Positions 36,299 through 44,854 of a stretch of DNA of 64,000 nt are shown here, piece by piece. The notes beneath the pieces were generated by a model that was not told the DNA's origin, did no database searches, and saw nothing but the letters and a program-made list of their open reading frames with translations. Position numbers and translations under genes: made by a program. This DNA is from Metabacillus bambusae (GTDB taxonomy: Bacteria > Bacillota > Bacilli > Bacillales > Bacillaceae). The stretch's first letter is position 1. Every line of letters starts with the position of its first letter. Where the stretch lies: positions 33,703 through 97,702 of the forward strand of contig NZ_JAGDEL010000027.1 in NCBI RefSeq assembly GCF_017497975.1, written 5' to 3'.

Positions 36299-36338
36299 TC
36301 TACCTTGCTAGTTGGCGAAGTGGGTGGATTACTTTCTA
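36289..36338 (+). terminator. Terminator of the small hydrophobic peptide gene
   Basis: AAGTAATCTACC pairs with GGTGGATTACTT, followed by TCTAG; the stem starts within the stop codon region. Confidence 0.7.
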
Positions 36339-36419
36339 GTAAAAAACATGATTCATTCTAATAACTTACATTTCAATCGACATTGGATAGATAGCCGTAG
36401 TTGACGCACTGCGGTTATT

Positions 36420-36650
36420 TTATTTACTCGTTATTCTATAACCGGAATAATCAAATTTGATAATTAAAATGGCTCGTTTGTAAAACCATACTAATCCAAA
36501 CAAGAGAATTGCAGTCAAAACACTAGGGGCAAACCATTTACGATATTGCCTTTTTTGAATAAATAGGATAACAGAGTAAATCAAGGATAAAATTATTACT
36601 TGCCACAATTCAATCCAATAGTTAAAAAAGGATCGAGGTAACAAAGTCAC
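36420..36650 (-). CDS. Small membrane protein, 76 residues, unknown
   Basis: Two hydrophobic segments (LWQVIILSLIYSVILFI and FAPSVLTAILLFGLVWFY) separated by a basic loop KRQYRKW and followed by a short tail. The start is GTG at 36650 with only AAAAGGTGA overlapping it, so translation initiation is weakly supported. No family was recognised. A hairpin at 36392-36420 (CCGTAGT with ACTGCGG) lies just past its stop. Confidence 0.5.
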   Translation of the reverse strand: MTLLPRSFFNYWIELWQVIILSLIYSVILFIQKRQYRKWFAPSVLTAILLFGLVWFYKRAILIIKFDYSGYRITSK

Positions 36651-36703
36651 CTTTTGATAAATTTATTTGGTCAAAGAGAATAATAATTTATTCTAATTAC
36701 TAG

Positions 36704-36733
36704 TTGACAGGTAGGAATAATGTGAATTATAAT
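36704..36733 (+). promoter_or_regulatory. Consensus sigma-A promoter of the TSUP gene
   Basis: TTGACA at 36704-36709, 18 bases, TATAAT at 36728-36733. Transcription would start near 36740, about 110 bases before the ATG. Confidence 0.85.
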
Positions 36734-36761
36734 CTGATTAATTAGAAAATGAAATAAAAAA

Positions 36762-36820
36762 GCCGATCGGTACACCGAAGGCATAACCCTTTACTTAAGA
36801 GGGTTATGCCTTTTTTTTAT
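36762..36820 (+). promoter_or_regulatory. Transcription attenuator in the TSUP leader (possible small riboswitch)
   Basis: The leader holds hairpin GCC-gat-CGG-TACA-CCG-aa-GGC (36762-36782). Its last GGC is also the first three bases of a strong terminator, GGCATAACCCT with AGGGTTATGCC (36780-36810) and eight T. The two structures compete for GGC 36780-36782. The terminator lies between a consensus promoter and the gene, so readthrough must be regulated or leaky. No known riboswitch class was recognised. Confidence 0.6.
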
Positions 36821-36849
36821 TACATTTTTAACTTAAAAGAGGTGTTTTT

Positions 36850-37740
36850 ATGAAGAAATTAATTATTTTTGCCTTTATTGGATTACTTGCACAACTGATT
36901 GACGGCGCATTAGGAATGGCTTATGGGGTAACATCTACTTCCCTTTTATTAGCTTTCGGTATTGCCCCTGCAGTTGCTTCTGCTTCTGTACACTTAGCGG
37001 AAGTTGTTACCACTGCTGCTTCTGGTGCCTCACACATTAAATTTGGGAATGTTGATAAACAAACAGTTTATCGCCTGATCATTCCTGGTTCAATTGGTGC
37101 ATTTTTAGGAGCGACATTTCTTAGTCATTTACCTGGAGATTTGGCTAAACCCTATATATCTTTATTTCTGCTTATTTTAGGAGCGTATGTTTTAATAAGA
37201 TTTTTATTTATATTTCGTCCAACTGAGGAGAAGAAGGGTATTGCTCTAAGTCGAAAACAATCGATTCCTTTAGGGTTAATTGCAGGTTTTGCAGATGCAA
37301 CTGGTGGTGGAGGGTGGGGACCAATCGCTACACCTGTATTATTATCCCGAAAAGGCATGAGTCCACGTAAAGTTGTTGGTACTGTTGATACCAGTGAATT
37401 TGCTATCGCTGTTTCAGCTACACTTGGATTCCTTATTTCTCTAGGTTGGGAAGAAGTAAATTGGTTCTGGGTTGGTGCATTAATGGTTGGAGGAATAATT
37501 GCTGCCCCAATTGCAGCCTGGTTAGTTCAGAAAATCCATGCTCAGTTAATGGGTGTACTTGTTGGTGGATTTATTATTCTTATTAATGCGAGAACACTAG
37601 TAAATACATGGATCGAGAATACAACTGTTTATCCATATGTCTATATAGGAATTGCAATCATCTGGATTGTTGCGATTTTTTATACGATAGCTAAAATTGG
37701 AAACGACAAGAATATTAACCAAGCGGAATTAAATTCATAA
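36850..37740 (+). CDS. TSUP/TauE/SafE-family membrane transporter
   Basis: 296-residue permease with about eight hydrophobic segments. The two family repeats begin LIDGALGMAYGVTSTSLLLAFG near 16-37 and IAGFADATGGGGWGPIATPVLL near 143-164. The GGGGWGP version is common in bacilli. TSUP proteins move sulfite, thiosulfate, sulfonates or related compounds. AAAAGAGG precedes ATG 36850. The neighbours (flavin reductase, FMN monooxygenase, Ssu-type ABC) support a sulfur substrate. Expression is probably controlled by the attenuator in its leader. Confidence 0.92.
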   Translation: MKKLIIFAFIGLLAQLIDGALGMAYGVTSTSLLLAFGIAPAVASASVHLAEVVTTAASGASHIKFGNVDKQTVYRLIIPGSIGAFLGATFLSHLPGDLAKPYISLFLLILGAYVLIRFLFIFRPTEEKKGIALSRKQSIPLGLIAGFADATGGGGWGPIATPVLLSRKGMSPRKVVGTVDTSEFAIAVSATLGFLISLGWEEVNWFWVGALMVGGIIAAPIAAWLVQKIHAQLMGVLVGGFIILINARTLVNTWIENTTVYPYVYIGIAIIWIVAIFYTIAKIGNDKNINQAELNS

Positions 37741-37757
37741 GCTGACTAGAAAACTAG

Positions 37758-37808
37758 AGGCTCTCGAATTAAGTTATTTTGATATCTTAATCCGGGAGTC
37801 ATTTTTAT
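37758..37808 (+). terminator. Terminator after the TSUP gene
   Basis: GGCTCTCGAATTAAG pairs with CTTAATCCGGGAGTC (a few mismatches), followed by ATTTTTATT. Confidence 0.75.
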
Positions 37809-37888
37809 TAATGTATTGCTGATCGGGAAGCCGAAAGCATCAATATTAGCTATAAATAAAAAATATTGATAATAAGGAGAGGAAGGCT

Positions 37889-38422
37889 ATGGGCAAAGTG
37901 GCAATTATTATTGGGGTTCCTAATGATCATTCTCGTCTTAATGGCATTTTAAATTATGCAAGTAAAGTACTTAATGAAGAAAGTGTATCCTTTGAAATCA
38001 TCAAAGTTCACTCCTTACCAGCAGAAGATTTAATCACAGCTAAGTTTGATAGTGAGGCAATCGTTGATGCTAATGAGATTGTAAAGAATTCTGCTGGACT
38101 TCTTGTTTTAACACCTGTGTATAAAGCATCCTTTTCAGGGATATTGAAAACATATCTTGATTTATTACCTCAGAGAGGCTTGGAAGATAAAGTTATTTTA
38201 CCGCTTGTCATAGGAGGGTCATTTGGACATTTGTTAACAATTGAGTATGCACTTAATCCAGTTTTATCCGCATTAGGAGCAAATCATATTGTCAATGGTG
38301 TATATACAATTGATAAGCATATCGAACGTATTGAAAATAACCAATTCAGAATACATGAAGAAGCGCATCAAAGATTAAAAAATGCTCTTGATATGTTTAT
38401 TAGGAGTATAAAGAAGTCTTAA
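37889..38422 (+). CDS. ssuE: NADPH-dependent FMN reductase (SsuE-like)
   Basis: 177-residue flavodoxin-like reductase that supplies FMNH2 to a monooxygenase. N-terminal VAIIIGVPNDHSRLNGIL is the FMN-binding phosphate loop; LLVLTPVYKASFSGILKTYLDL and LPLVIGGSFGHLLTIEYAL are characteristic of SsuE/MsuE. GGAGAGGAAG precedes the ATG. The monooxygenase gene at 39248 is its likely partner. Two-component flavin systems for sulfonates or sulfides have this gene pair. Specific identity as SsuE is from similarity and context. Confidence 0.88.
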   Translation: MGKVAIIIGVPNDHSRLNGILNYASKVLNEESVSFEIIKVHSLPAEDLITAKFDSEAIVDANEIVKNSAGLLVLTPVYKASFSGILKTYLDLLPQRGLEDKVILPLVIGGSFGHLLTIEYALNPVLSALGANHIVNGVYTIDKHIERIENNQFRIHEEAHQRLKNALDMFIRSIKKS

Positions 38423-38565
38423 GAAATAGATATTTTTTTTCTTAGCCTAATGATTACTTGTAATAAATCCAGCTGGTTACCTAGTGGTTTGTACTAGTTA
38501 TTAAAACATTCAGCAATCAACTTTTGATTGTCTCTTCCATTATCAAATTAAGGGAGGGTAAATTA

Positions 38566-38745
38566 ATGACCCAGTTGCGTGAAGCAGTATCTCAAAGGAA
38601 AGAAAAACTAATTCAAAAGCTCTTAGATTTAGGCGTATATAAAAAAGAAGAACATCACCTCTATGAATTAACATTATCAGAAATTGAAACTGAATATCAA
38701 AATGAAAGAAAAAGAGTAAAGTTGATTGAAAATCCTAAGACCTAA
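38566..38745 (+). CDS. Fur-regulated basic protein A-like (FbpA family)
   Basis: 59 residues: LREAVSQRKEKLIQKLLDLG, then VYKKEEHHLYELTLSEIETE. This LRE-x2-RK...LIxKL...LYELTLSELExEY pattern is that of the FbpA family, whose B. subtilis member works with the Fur-controlled small RNA FsrA in iron sparing. AAGGGAGGG precedes the ATG; an upstream in-frame extension is not supported. No clear Fur box was seen upstream; CAATCA-ACTTT-TGATTG at 38514-38530 is an inverted repeat of unknown role. Placement inside the sulfur block may be coincidental. Confidence 0.8.
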   Translation: MTQLREAVSQRKEKLIQKLLDLGVYKKEEHHLYELTLSEIETEYQNERKRVKLIENPKT

Positions 38746-38810
38746 CCATATTTGTAGGCACGTTTTTAATGAAAAATACAAAATAATGCATATCAGGAGG
38801 ATGACACATA

Positions 38811-39040
38811 TGCAAAGAAACGTTTTGAAAGTATTGGACTTATCACAGCATACAAACAAATACACTTTACTAGAAAACGAGTATTTAAATCTTCCTGATC
38901 TAGGTTTTTATTATAAATGTCATCAGCAATTTCATATAAATAGAGGGGTATTTAATACGATTGATAATTGGTTTTATGAGTACGGAGTGATAAATGTTGT
39001 ATATAGAAGAATCTATATTTTACATTCCTGGAATTTGTGA
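38811..39040 (+). CDS. Hypothetical protein, 76 residues, possibly frameshifted
   Basis: A good AGGAGG site precedes ATG 38811. The product begins MQRNVLKVLDLSQHTNKYTL and contains LGFYYKCHQQFHINRG and INVVYRRIYILHSWNL. No family was recognised. A second frame (ATG 38994 to stop 39131) overlaps its 3' end and reads EESIFYIPGICERRRFCSRF and IYEIRPWWTDDETKG, which looks equally protein-like. The two may be halves of one frameshifted gene or two small genes. Confidence 0.45.
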
Positions 39041-39170
39041 AAGAAGAAGATTTTGTTCCAGATTCTCAAAAATTTATGAAATTCGGCCATGGTGGACTGA
39101 CGATGAAACTAAAGGAATTTATAAAAATTAATAATTTACATTCTAATTAATATTGTGACCAGATAACTGG

Positions 39171-39208
39171 AGCAACTATTTCACTATTGAAAAGGTTGCT
39201 TTTTTTTG
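39171..39208 (+). terminator. Terminator upstream of the monooxygenase gene
   Basis: AGCAAC and GGTTGCT flank a loop that itself pairs (TTTCA with TGAAA), followed by eight T. It ends 40 bases before the next ATG and could be either the end of the previous unit or an attenuator. Confidence 0.7.
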
Positions 39209-39247
39209 TTGTTTGATCAAAAAAATTAAAGCATGGGAGACGATGAG

Positions 39248-40594
39248 ATGAAAAACGAAAACCCTCAAATGAAATTAGGAGCATTTTTTATGATTCCAGG
39301 TCATCATGTAGCTTCTTGGAGACATCCCGAAAGTCACACAGATGAGATTCTAACGTTTGATTTATATAGAAAATTGGCACAAACAGCAGAGCGTGGCAAA
39401 TTTGATATGATCTTTTTTGCTGATGGATATGCAGTTCATGATCATGATGGAATCGGAATTGAACAAACGGTCAATGTAAGACCCGATCCTTTAACCCTGC
39501 TTTCCGCACTATCAGTAGTAACTAAACATATTGGATTAGCATCGACTGCTTCAACTACTTATAATGAACCTTTTCATCTTGCAAGGAAGTTTGCGACAAT
39601 TGATCATCTAAGTCGGGGACGTTCAGCTTGGAATGTTGTGACATCTTCAAGTGAAGCAGAGGCACTAAATTTTAGTAAGGACCAACACCTAAAGCATAGT
39701 GCTAGATATGAACGAGCGGAGGAATTTGTTGAAGTTGTCAAAAAGCTATGGGATAGCTGGGAAGATAATGCTTTGCTAGTAAATAAGAATTCAGGAAGAT
39801 TTGCAGATCCAAATCAGGTGCATCACTTAAATCATAAAGGTAATTGGTTTTCAGTTAAGGGACCATTGAATATGGCAAGACCCATTCAAGGCCACCCTGT
39901 CATCATTCAGGCTGGTTCTTCAGAATCAGGGAAAGAACTTGCAGCTAAGACTGCTGAAGTTATCTTTACAGCATGGCAAACAATCAGTGAGGCGCAGTCG
40001 TTTTATCAGGATGTAAAGAGGCGATTAAAGAAATATGGACGAACGGAAGAATCATTGAAAATCATGCCAGGTGTATTCCCTGTGATAGGAAGAACAGAAA
40101 AAGAAGCAAATGAAAAGAAACAACAATTGGTAGAATTAATCCCTGAACAAGTAGGCGTTGGACTGCTGTCCTCCCTTATAAGCTATGATCTATCAGAGTA
40201 CCCAGTAGATAAGCCTCTTCCAGAGTTACCAGATATCAAAGATATAAACGGAGCAAAAACGAGGTTCCAATTAATCAAGGATTTAGGAGATCGAGAAAAC
40301 TTAACAATACGTCAGCTATATCAACGTGTTGCAGGTGCAAGAGGTCATAGAGAAATAAAAGGAACGCCACTACAAATTGCAGACCAAATGCAGGAATGGT
40401 TTGAAAATGGTGCTGCAGATGGATTCAATATTATGCCTCCATACATGCCTGGTGGATTGGATGATTTCGTGGACCTAGTCATCCCTGAATTACAGAACCG
40501 TGGGCTATTTCGAGAAGAATACACAGGTCATACTTTAAGAGATCATCTTGGTCTATCACGACCAATTAATCTATTTCAAAAGTTAAATGTATAA
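39248..40594 (+). CDS. FMN-dependent monooxygenase, NtaA/SnaA/DszA/DmoA type
   Basis: 448-residue luciferase-fold (bacterial luciferase-like) enzyme: MKLGAFFMIPGHHVASWRHP is the class signature start, followed by RGKFDMIFFADGYAVHDHDG, GRSAWNVVTSSS and HPVIIQAGSSESGKELAAKTAE, the hallmark of NtaA/DszA-type proteins. It uses FMNH2 and O2 to attack C-S, C-N or sulfide groups. The ATG at 39248 has GGGAG at eight bases. It is followed by a sulfonate-type ABC importer and is supplied by the SsuE-like reductase, so a C-S or sulfide substrate is likely. It is not SsuD-like. Exact substrate (dimethyl sulfide, sulfone, sulfonate) is unknown. Confidence 0.88.
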   Translation: MKNENPQMKLGAFFMIPGHHVASWRHPESHTDEILTFDLYRKLAQTAERGKFDMIFFADGYAVHDHDGIGIEQTVNVRPDPLTLLSALSVVTKHIGLASTASTTYNEPFHLARKFATIDHLSRGRSAWNVVTSSSEAEALNFSKDQHLKHSARYERAEEFVEVVKKLWDSWEDNALLVNKNSGRFADPNQVHHLNHKGNWFSVKGPLNMARPIQGHPVIIQAGSSESGKELAAKTAEVIFTAWQTISEAQSFYQDVKRRLKKYGRTEESLKIMPGVFPVIGRTEKEANEKKQQLVELIPEQVGVGLLSSLISYDLSEYPVDKPLPELPDIKDINGAKTRFQLIKDLGDRENLTIRQLYQRVAGARGHREIKGTPLQIADQMQEWFENGAADGFNIMPPYMPGGLDDFVDLVIPELQNRGLFREEYTGHTLRDHLGLSRPINLFQKLNV

Positions 40595-40623
40595 AAATTT
40601 AATAGAAAGGAAGGAGTTCTAAA

Positions 40624-41394
40624 ATGACATTACTAGAAATTAATGATCTTAATAAATCGTTTGAAAAAGGTAAGGAAAAATCGCATGTACTTATGGATAT
40701 TGACTTACATGTTGATAGAGGTGAATTTATAACAATTATTGGTCCCAGTGGCTGTGGGAAAAGTACATTATTAAAAGCAATAGCAGGATTAGATATAGAA
40801 TACTCAGGTGATATCAAGTTGGATGGAGTAAAGGTGATTGGGTCCAGTATCAATCAAGGATTTATTTTTCAAGAGCCCCGATTGTTTCCTTGGCTAACCG
40901 TTGAAAGGAATATAGCAGGAAATTTAACACTAAACAATATTGAAATTAGAGAGAAAGTAGATAAATTAATTAAGCTTGTAAGGTTAGAGGGGTTTGAAAA
41001 AGCATATCCAAAAGAACTTTCTGGAGGAATGGCTCAACGAGTAGCGATAGCTAGAGCATTGCTTAGAAAGCCAAAAATCCTCCTTTTAGATGAACCCTTT
41101 GGCGCTTTAGATGCATTTACTCGTTCTCATATGCAGGAAGCCTTGCTAGATATTTGGAAGGAAGAGAAAACGTCAATGATATTTGTCACACATGACATTG
41201 ATGAAGCGGTTTATTTAGGGAATAAAATCATTATTATGAGTGCGAGGCCTGGAACTGTACAAAAAGTTGTTTCTATTGATTTACCATTTCCACGAAATAA
41301 AGCAACAAAAGCTTTTCAAGAGTTCCGTCATCTAGTGTTAGGAGAATTTGAAAAAGTCGAAGAGTTAGAATTAATTAATGGCGCAGGAATTTAA
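40624..41394 (+). CDS. ssuB: Sulfonate/nitrate-type ABC transporter ATPase (SsuB/TauB-like)
   Basis: 256 residues. Walker A is [10 protein letters not shown]-loop [11 protein letters not shown] (family-typical), signature LSGGMAQR, Walker [18 protein letters not shown] and H-loop FVTHDIDEA. The QEPRLFPW and SGGMAQRV motifs are those of SsuB/TauB/NrtD. GGAAGGAG precedes the ATG. First gene of a three-gene importer unit (ATPase, permease, receptor), 13 bases before the permease. Sulfonate uptake is inferred from family and context. Confidence 0.92.
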   Translation: MTLLEINDLNKSFEKGKEKSHVLMDIDLHVDRGEFITIIGPSGCGKSTLLKAIAGLDIEYSGDIKLDGVKVIGSSINQGFIFQEPRLFPWLTVERNIAGNLTLNNIEIREKVDKLIKLVRLEGFEKAYPKELSGGMAQRVAIARALLRKPKILLLDEPFGALDAFTRSHMQEALLDIWKEEKTSMIFVTHDIDEAVYLGNKIIIMSARPGTVQKVVSIDLPFPRNKATKAFQEFRHLVLGEFEKVEELELINGAGI

Positions 41395-41407
41395 AGGAGG
41401 GTGAAAT

Positions 41408-42247
41408 GTGAATAATCAATCAACCATTTCTTTAGACAAATTAAAGTCTTCAAAGAAAAAAATCGTTAAAAGCAAAAGGGAGTTAAGGCATACAAGTATT
41501 ATATTAAAGGGATTTATCTTGCCAATATTCATCGTAGTCCTTTGGGAGCTTACAGGGATATTGGGGCTTATTTCCGATACACTACTCCCAAGACCAAGTG
41601 TGATTTTTACTACATTTATTGATCTAGCATTAACTGGTGAATTAATCGGACATTTTCAAATAAGCTTATTAAGGGCTATAGGTGGTTTTTTATTAGGAGG
41701 AACTCTTGGTCTATTAGTTGGATTGGCTGTCGGTTTTAGTCAGAATATTGAACAAACCGTAGATCCGACCTTACAAATGTTCAGAACCATTCCTACTTTG
41801 GCGGTGATACCTTTGTTTATTTTATGGTTTGGATTTGGAGAGGTATCCAAAATATTATTAATTGCAAAGGGCGCATTTTTCCCCTTATACGTAAATACGT
41901 TTCTTGGAATTCGTGGTGTCGACTCTAAATTGTTTGCAGTAGCAAAAGTATTAGAGTTTAATAGGTGGAAGCAAATTACTTTATTGATTTTACCAGCTGC
42001 ACTACCAAACATCCTTTTAGGGTTGAGATTATCGTTAGGTGTTGCTTGGTTAGCATTGGTCGCGGCAGAATTAATGGGATCTAGTCAAGGGGTGGGGTAT
42101 CTCATCATGGATGCGAGACAATTTTCTAATACATCAGTTGTTTTTGTAGGGATTATCATTTTTGCGGTATTTGGGAAATTATCTGATTCTTTAGTAAGAG
42201 TATTTGAAAGAAGACTATTAAAATGGCAGGACAATTTTCAAGGGTAG
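41408..42247 (+). CDS. ssuC: Sulfonate-type ABC transporter permease (SsuC-like)
   Basis: 279 residues with six membrane segments and a basic N-terminus (KSSKKKIVKSKREL). The BPD family EAA-type loop is KVLEFNRWKQITLLILPAA, and GLRLSLGVAWLALVAAELMG is typical of SsuC/TauC. The start is GTG at 41408 with AAAGGAGGGTG. It is almost adjacent to ssuB and 88 bases before the receptor gene. Together they make an importer for aliphatic or aryl sulfonates (inference). Confidence 0.93.
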   Translation: MNNQSTISLDKLKSSKKKIVKSKRELRHTSIILKGFILPIFIVVLWELTGILGLISDTLLPRPSVIFTTFIDLALTGELIGHFQISLLRAIGGFLLGGTLGLLVGLAVGFSQNIEQTVDPTLQMFRTIPTLAVIPLFILWFGFGEVSKILLIAKGAFFPLYVNTFLGIRGVDSKLFAVAKVLEFNRWKQITLLILPAALPNILLGLRLSLGVAWLALVAAELMGSSQGVGYLIMDARQFSNTSVVFVGIIIFAVFGKLSDSLVRVFERRLLKWQDNFQG

Positions 42248-42335
42248 TATTCAATTGATAGATTAACGAGTTTTGGCAACCTAAATCCGACTAATCTTAT
42301 ATGAGAAATCAAAGATGAGAGGGAGAGTTTAACAT

Positions 42336-43352
42336 ATGTCTAAAAAAATAAAGTCAGTTTTTGTTTTTACATTATTTATATTTTTACTATTACTTAGTGC
42401 TTGTGCAAGTACTTCAAATAAAGAGTCTTCATCAGAAGCATCCACAAAAGAGATTGTCGTGAATATAGGGGTTCAGGGAAAAACAGGAATTTTACCATAT
42501 GCAAGAGAGAAGAAATACTTTGAAAAAGCGTTTGAAAAAATAGGAGTAAAGATAAAGTGGAATGAGTTTACAAGTGGACCGCCTCATTTTGAAGCATTAG
42601 CTTCGGGTAGAATAGATTTTGGAGTAGTCGGTGGTACACCAGTTCTTGCGGGTCAATCAGGAAATGTTGATTTTAAGGCGATTGCAGTTACAAGTGATGG
42701 AAAAAAGGGCAATTCCATAATCGTACCGAAAGGAAGCTCCATTAAGGAATTAAAAGACTTAAAAGATAAGAAAATTGGTGTAGCCAAAGGCAGCAGTGCT
42801 TACAATTTCTTATACATGGCACTAGATCGTGCTAACTTATCAGAAAACGATATTGAGATCATTCAACTCCAGCCTGACGAAGCACGACCAGCATTAGATA
42901 ATGGTTCAATTGATGCCTGGTCAATCTGGGAGCCCTATGCTACTACAGCAGTGTTTCAGACGGGGGCAAAAGTATTAGTAACAGGAGAAGACCTGAATAT
43001 CAATGCTCCAAGCTTTCTTATTGCTAGAACAAAGTTTACAGAAGACCATCCAGATTTAGCTGTCCAATTTTTAAAAATATATGAACAGGTACGTCAGCAC
43101 TTTGATGAAAATATCGAAGAAGTAGCAAAGGAGATTGCGGAAACACAAAAGGTAGATGTCGAAATAATTCAATCCGTTTTAGAAAACTCTGAAGCTATTT
43201 TATCCCCAACAACAGAAGAATTTGCAAAAGCACATCAAGAACAAGCCGACTTCTTATATTCCGTAGGGGGCATTGAAAAGCAACTTAATACTTCCAAAAT
43301 AATTGAAAATAAATTTGTAGAACAGGCACTTAGAGAAATAGAAGAAGAATAA
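42336..43352 (+). CDS. ssuA: Sulfonate-type ABC substrate-binding lipoprotein (SsuA-like)
   Basis: 338 residues. Lipoprotein signal: MSKKIKSVFVFTLFIFLLLL then lipobox LSAC (Cys near 22). The body is an NMT1/SsuA-like periplasmic-binding fold: PYAREKKYFEKAF, FGVVGGTPVLAGQS, DKKIGVAKGSSAYNFL and IDAWSIWEPYATTA. GAGAGGGAGAG precedes the ATG. Last gene of the transporter unit. Specificity is not visible in sequence; its partners and the FMN monooxygenase suggest a sulfonate or related organosulfur compound. Confidence 0.92.
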   Translation: MSKKIKSVFVFTLFIFLLLLSACASTSNKESSSEASTKEIVVNIGVQGKTGILPYAREKKYFEKAFEKIGVKIKWNEFTSGPPHFEALASGRIDFGVVGGTPVLAGQSGNVDFKAIAVTSDGKKGNSIIVPKGSSIKELKDLKDKKIGVAKGSSAYNFLYMALDRANLSENDIEIIQLQPDEARPALDNGSIDAWSIWEPYATTAVFQTGAKVLVTGEDLNINAPSFLIARTKFTEDHPDLAVQFLKIYEQVRQHFDENIEEVAKEIAETQKVDVEIIQSVLENSEAILSPTTEEFAKAHQEQADFLYSVGGIEKQLNTSKIIENKFVEQALREIEEE

Positions 43353-43365
43353 ACCAATTAAATGA

Positions 43366-43452
43366 CGACACTCCTGCGGTCCAGGAGCCTCCTCGGTGCT
43401 TTGCACATGTGGGGTCTCCCTTGGACTTGCACTCCCGTAGGAATCTCACATA
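43366..43452. repeat. GC-rich dispersed repeat (Bacillaceae type), degraded
   Basis: ACTCCTGCGG, AGGAGCCTCCTCGG, GGGGTCTCC and CTCCCGTAGGAATCTC appear in order. They resemble the GC-rich palindromic unit found at many sites in Bacillaceae genomes (general recollection). Composition differs sharply from the AT-rich flanks. The rest of 43453-43835 shows only an unsupported minus-strand hydrophobic frame. Confidence 0.6.
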
Positions 43453-43835
43453 TCCGTTCCAATCAACAAAGTGCCAAAAACAACAGTGAGCTTTAACAGA
43501 GCTAAATTTTTAAAAAATATTTCCAAAAAAGTGATTGAATAAACAAGAGATACATAATATGATAAATGAAAACAGTAAAATCCTATAGTAATACTTGGTT
43601 TTGCGAATTCAACTATTAAACAGACATAAAATTCGTAAGCTTGATGGACCATTGTCACAGTTGGGATGTGCTTCAATTACAAATTATAAACCTTGTCCTT
43701 TAGAAGAAGGCTGTCATTTAATTTAAAACCACTTTGGTTTTTAGTTAGAGATACCATTTGATATGTTATTGAACGTACAAACACTTGGAGATTTGCTATT
43801 AAATCGGGTTAGTTTAATGAAGGGAGAGAATCAAG

Positions 43836-44024
43836 TTGTCTTCAAAAAATAAAATAGATCAAGAGGTAATCGATAAAATTATCAGTCTATTAGAAAATAT
43901 AGAGTTTGGTACAGTACAAATTACTGTTCATGATTCCCAGGTAACACAAATAGAGAAAGGCGAGAAATTTCGCTTTGCTTTAAAAAAAGGCAATGAAAAA
44001 TTAAGAAGAGTAAATGGTGACTAG
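43836..44024 (+). CDS. yezD: YezD-family small protein (DUF2292)
   Basis: 62 residues starting at TTG 43836 with GGGAGAGAAT. The sequence IDKIISLLENIEFGTVQITV then HDSQVTQIEKGEKFRF matches YezD/DUF2292, a small protein family often encoded beside sulfur assimilation genes. Its placement after the organosulfur importer agrees. It may act in sulfur or cysteine control; no function is established. No transmembrane segment. Confidence 0.85.
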   Translation: MSSKNKIDQEVIDKIISLLENIEFGTVQITVHDSQVTQIEKGEKFRFALKKGNEKLRRVNGD

Positions 44025-44389
44025 TTTCAATGCGTTCAAGTTTTATTAACAAGTAGGCAAATCCTTTCGGAATACAGTCATTTAGTATGAATTGATTTTT
44101 TAGTATAGCTCATGAAATTGTTTTATAAAGCATACAGAACTTTCATTAAAAGTACATGGGTTCTACGAGCAAATCTACAATTTGCTTGATAAAGCATTAA
44201 ACCTCGAAATTCGTAAGAATTTCGAGGTTTTTTTTATACCTTTAATGGTACACGGAAATGGTCACCTTACTCTAATGATAAAAAGTAAAAGCAAATTATT
44301 ATAAAAATATGATCAATTGACAACCTTTAGGGGCAAAAGTCTAAATGATACATAACATGTTATATCATAATTAAAAGTGGGTGATTGTA
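44025..44389. other. Intergenic stretch with one terminator
   Basis: 365 bases. A strong terminator lies at 44199-44236 (AAACCTCGAAATTC pairs with GAATTTCGAGGTTT, then eight T). No gene or operator was recognised in the remainder. Confidence 0.6.
44199..44236 (+). terminator. Terminator of the sulfur block
   Basis: 14-bp perfect stem AAACCTCGAAATTC / GAATTTCGAGGTTT with GTAA loop and a T-run. Confidence 0.92.
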
Positions 44390-44854
44390 TTGAACTATTA
44401 TTATCCTTACCGGCAAGATTGGTCTTCTGTATTGGAGTATTTAAACTACAGTTTGAATGGCGAACAAATGGTTTGTTCAATGACGACGCAATTATTTCAT
44501 ATTACTCTCACTAAAAATCTGAAAGGAAATGCAGAAATGCATAATCATCTAGTTCCAGCCTCCTATCATCGAGTTACAGCTTTAGGATGCGCAAAGCGAT
44601 TGCAAAGTGGTGAATACCATGAATCCATTATTAAAGCTCTGGTTGCATGTGTTAATAATGGGTTAAAGCAAGATAAGGAAGTAAAGAAATGGTTAAGAGT
44701 AATGAGGGAAAACGCTCCAAGTGAATATATAGAATTTATGGATTCTGTTATCAGCTGGCAGCAGCAAACAGAGCAAAGTTTAGCATATACCCAGCAGCTT
44801 CTAAGAGGAATGGGATTTGATACTCAAACTGAAAACGGAGTGCCAGCTTACTAA
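44390..44854 (+). CDS. Hypothetical protein, 154 residues
   Basis: TTG at 44390 is preceded by GTGGGTGA at five bases and gives MNYYYPYRQDWSSVLEYLNY; a GTG at 44381 is an alternative but overlaps that site. The product has no membrane segment and is probably helical: SYHRVTALGCAKRLQSGEYH, SIIKALVACVNNGLKQDKEV, and a C-terminal helix with QQQTEQSLAYTQQLL. No known family was recognised; it resembles small uncharacterised Bacillus proteins. A hairpin (GGGGTTG with CAACTCC, 44896-44921) follows. Confidence 0.65.
   Translation: MNYYYPYRQDWSSVLEYLNYSLNGEQMVCSMTTQLFHITLTKNLKGNAEMHNHLVPASYHRVTALGCAKRLQSGEYHESIIKALVACVNNGLKQDKEVKKWLRVMRENAPSEYIEFMDSVISWQQQTEQSLAYTQQLLRGMGFDTQTENGVPAY

Noticed and set aside
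36762..36820. Considered SAM-I, T-box, preQ1, guanidine and fluoride riboswitches for the TSUP leader
   Set aside because: None of their conserved cores is present in the short leader; reported as an unclassified attenuator instead.
43446..43676. 76-codon hydrophobic minus-strand frame after ssuA
   Set aside because: TTG start without a binding site and overlap with the GC-rich repeat; probably chance in AT-rich sequence.
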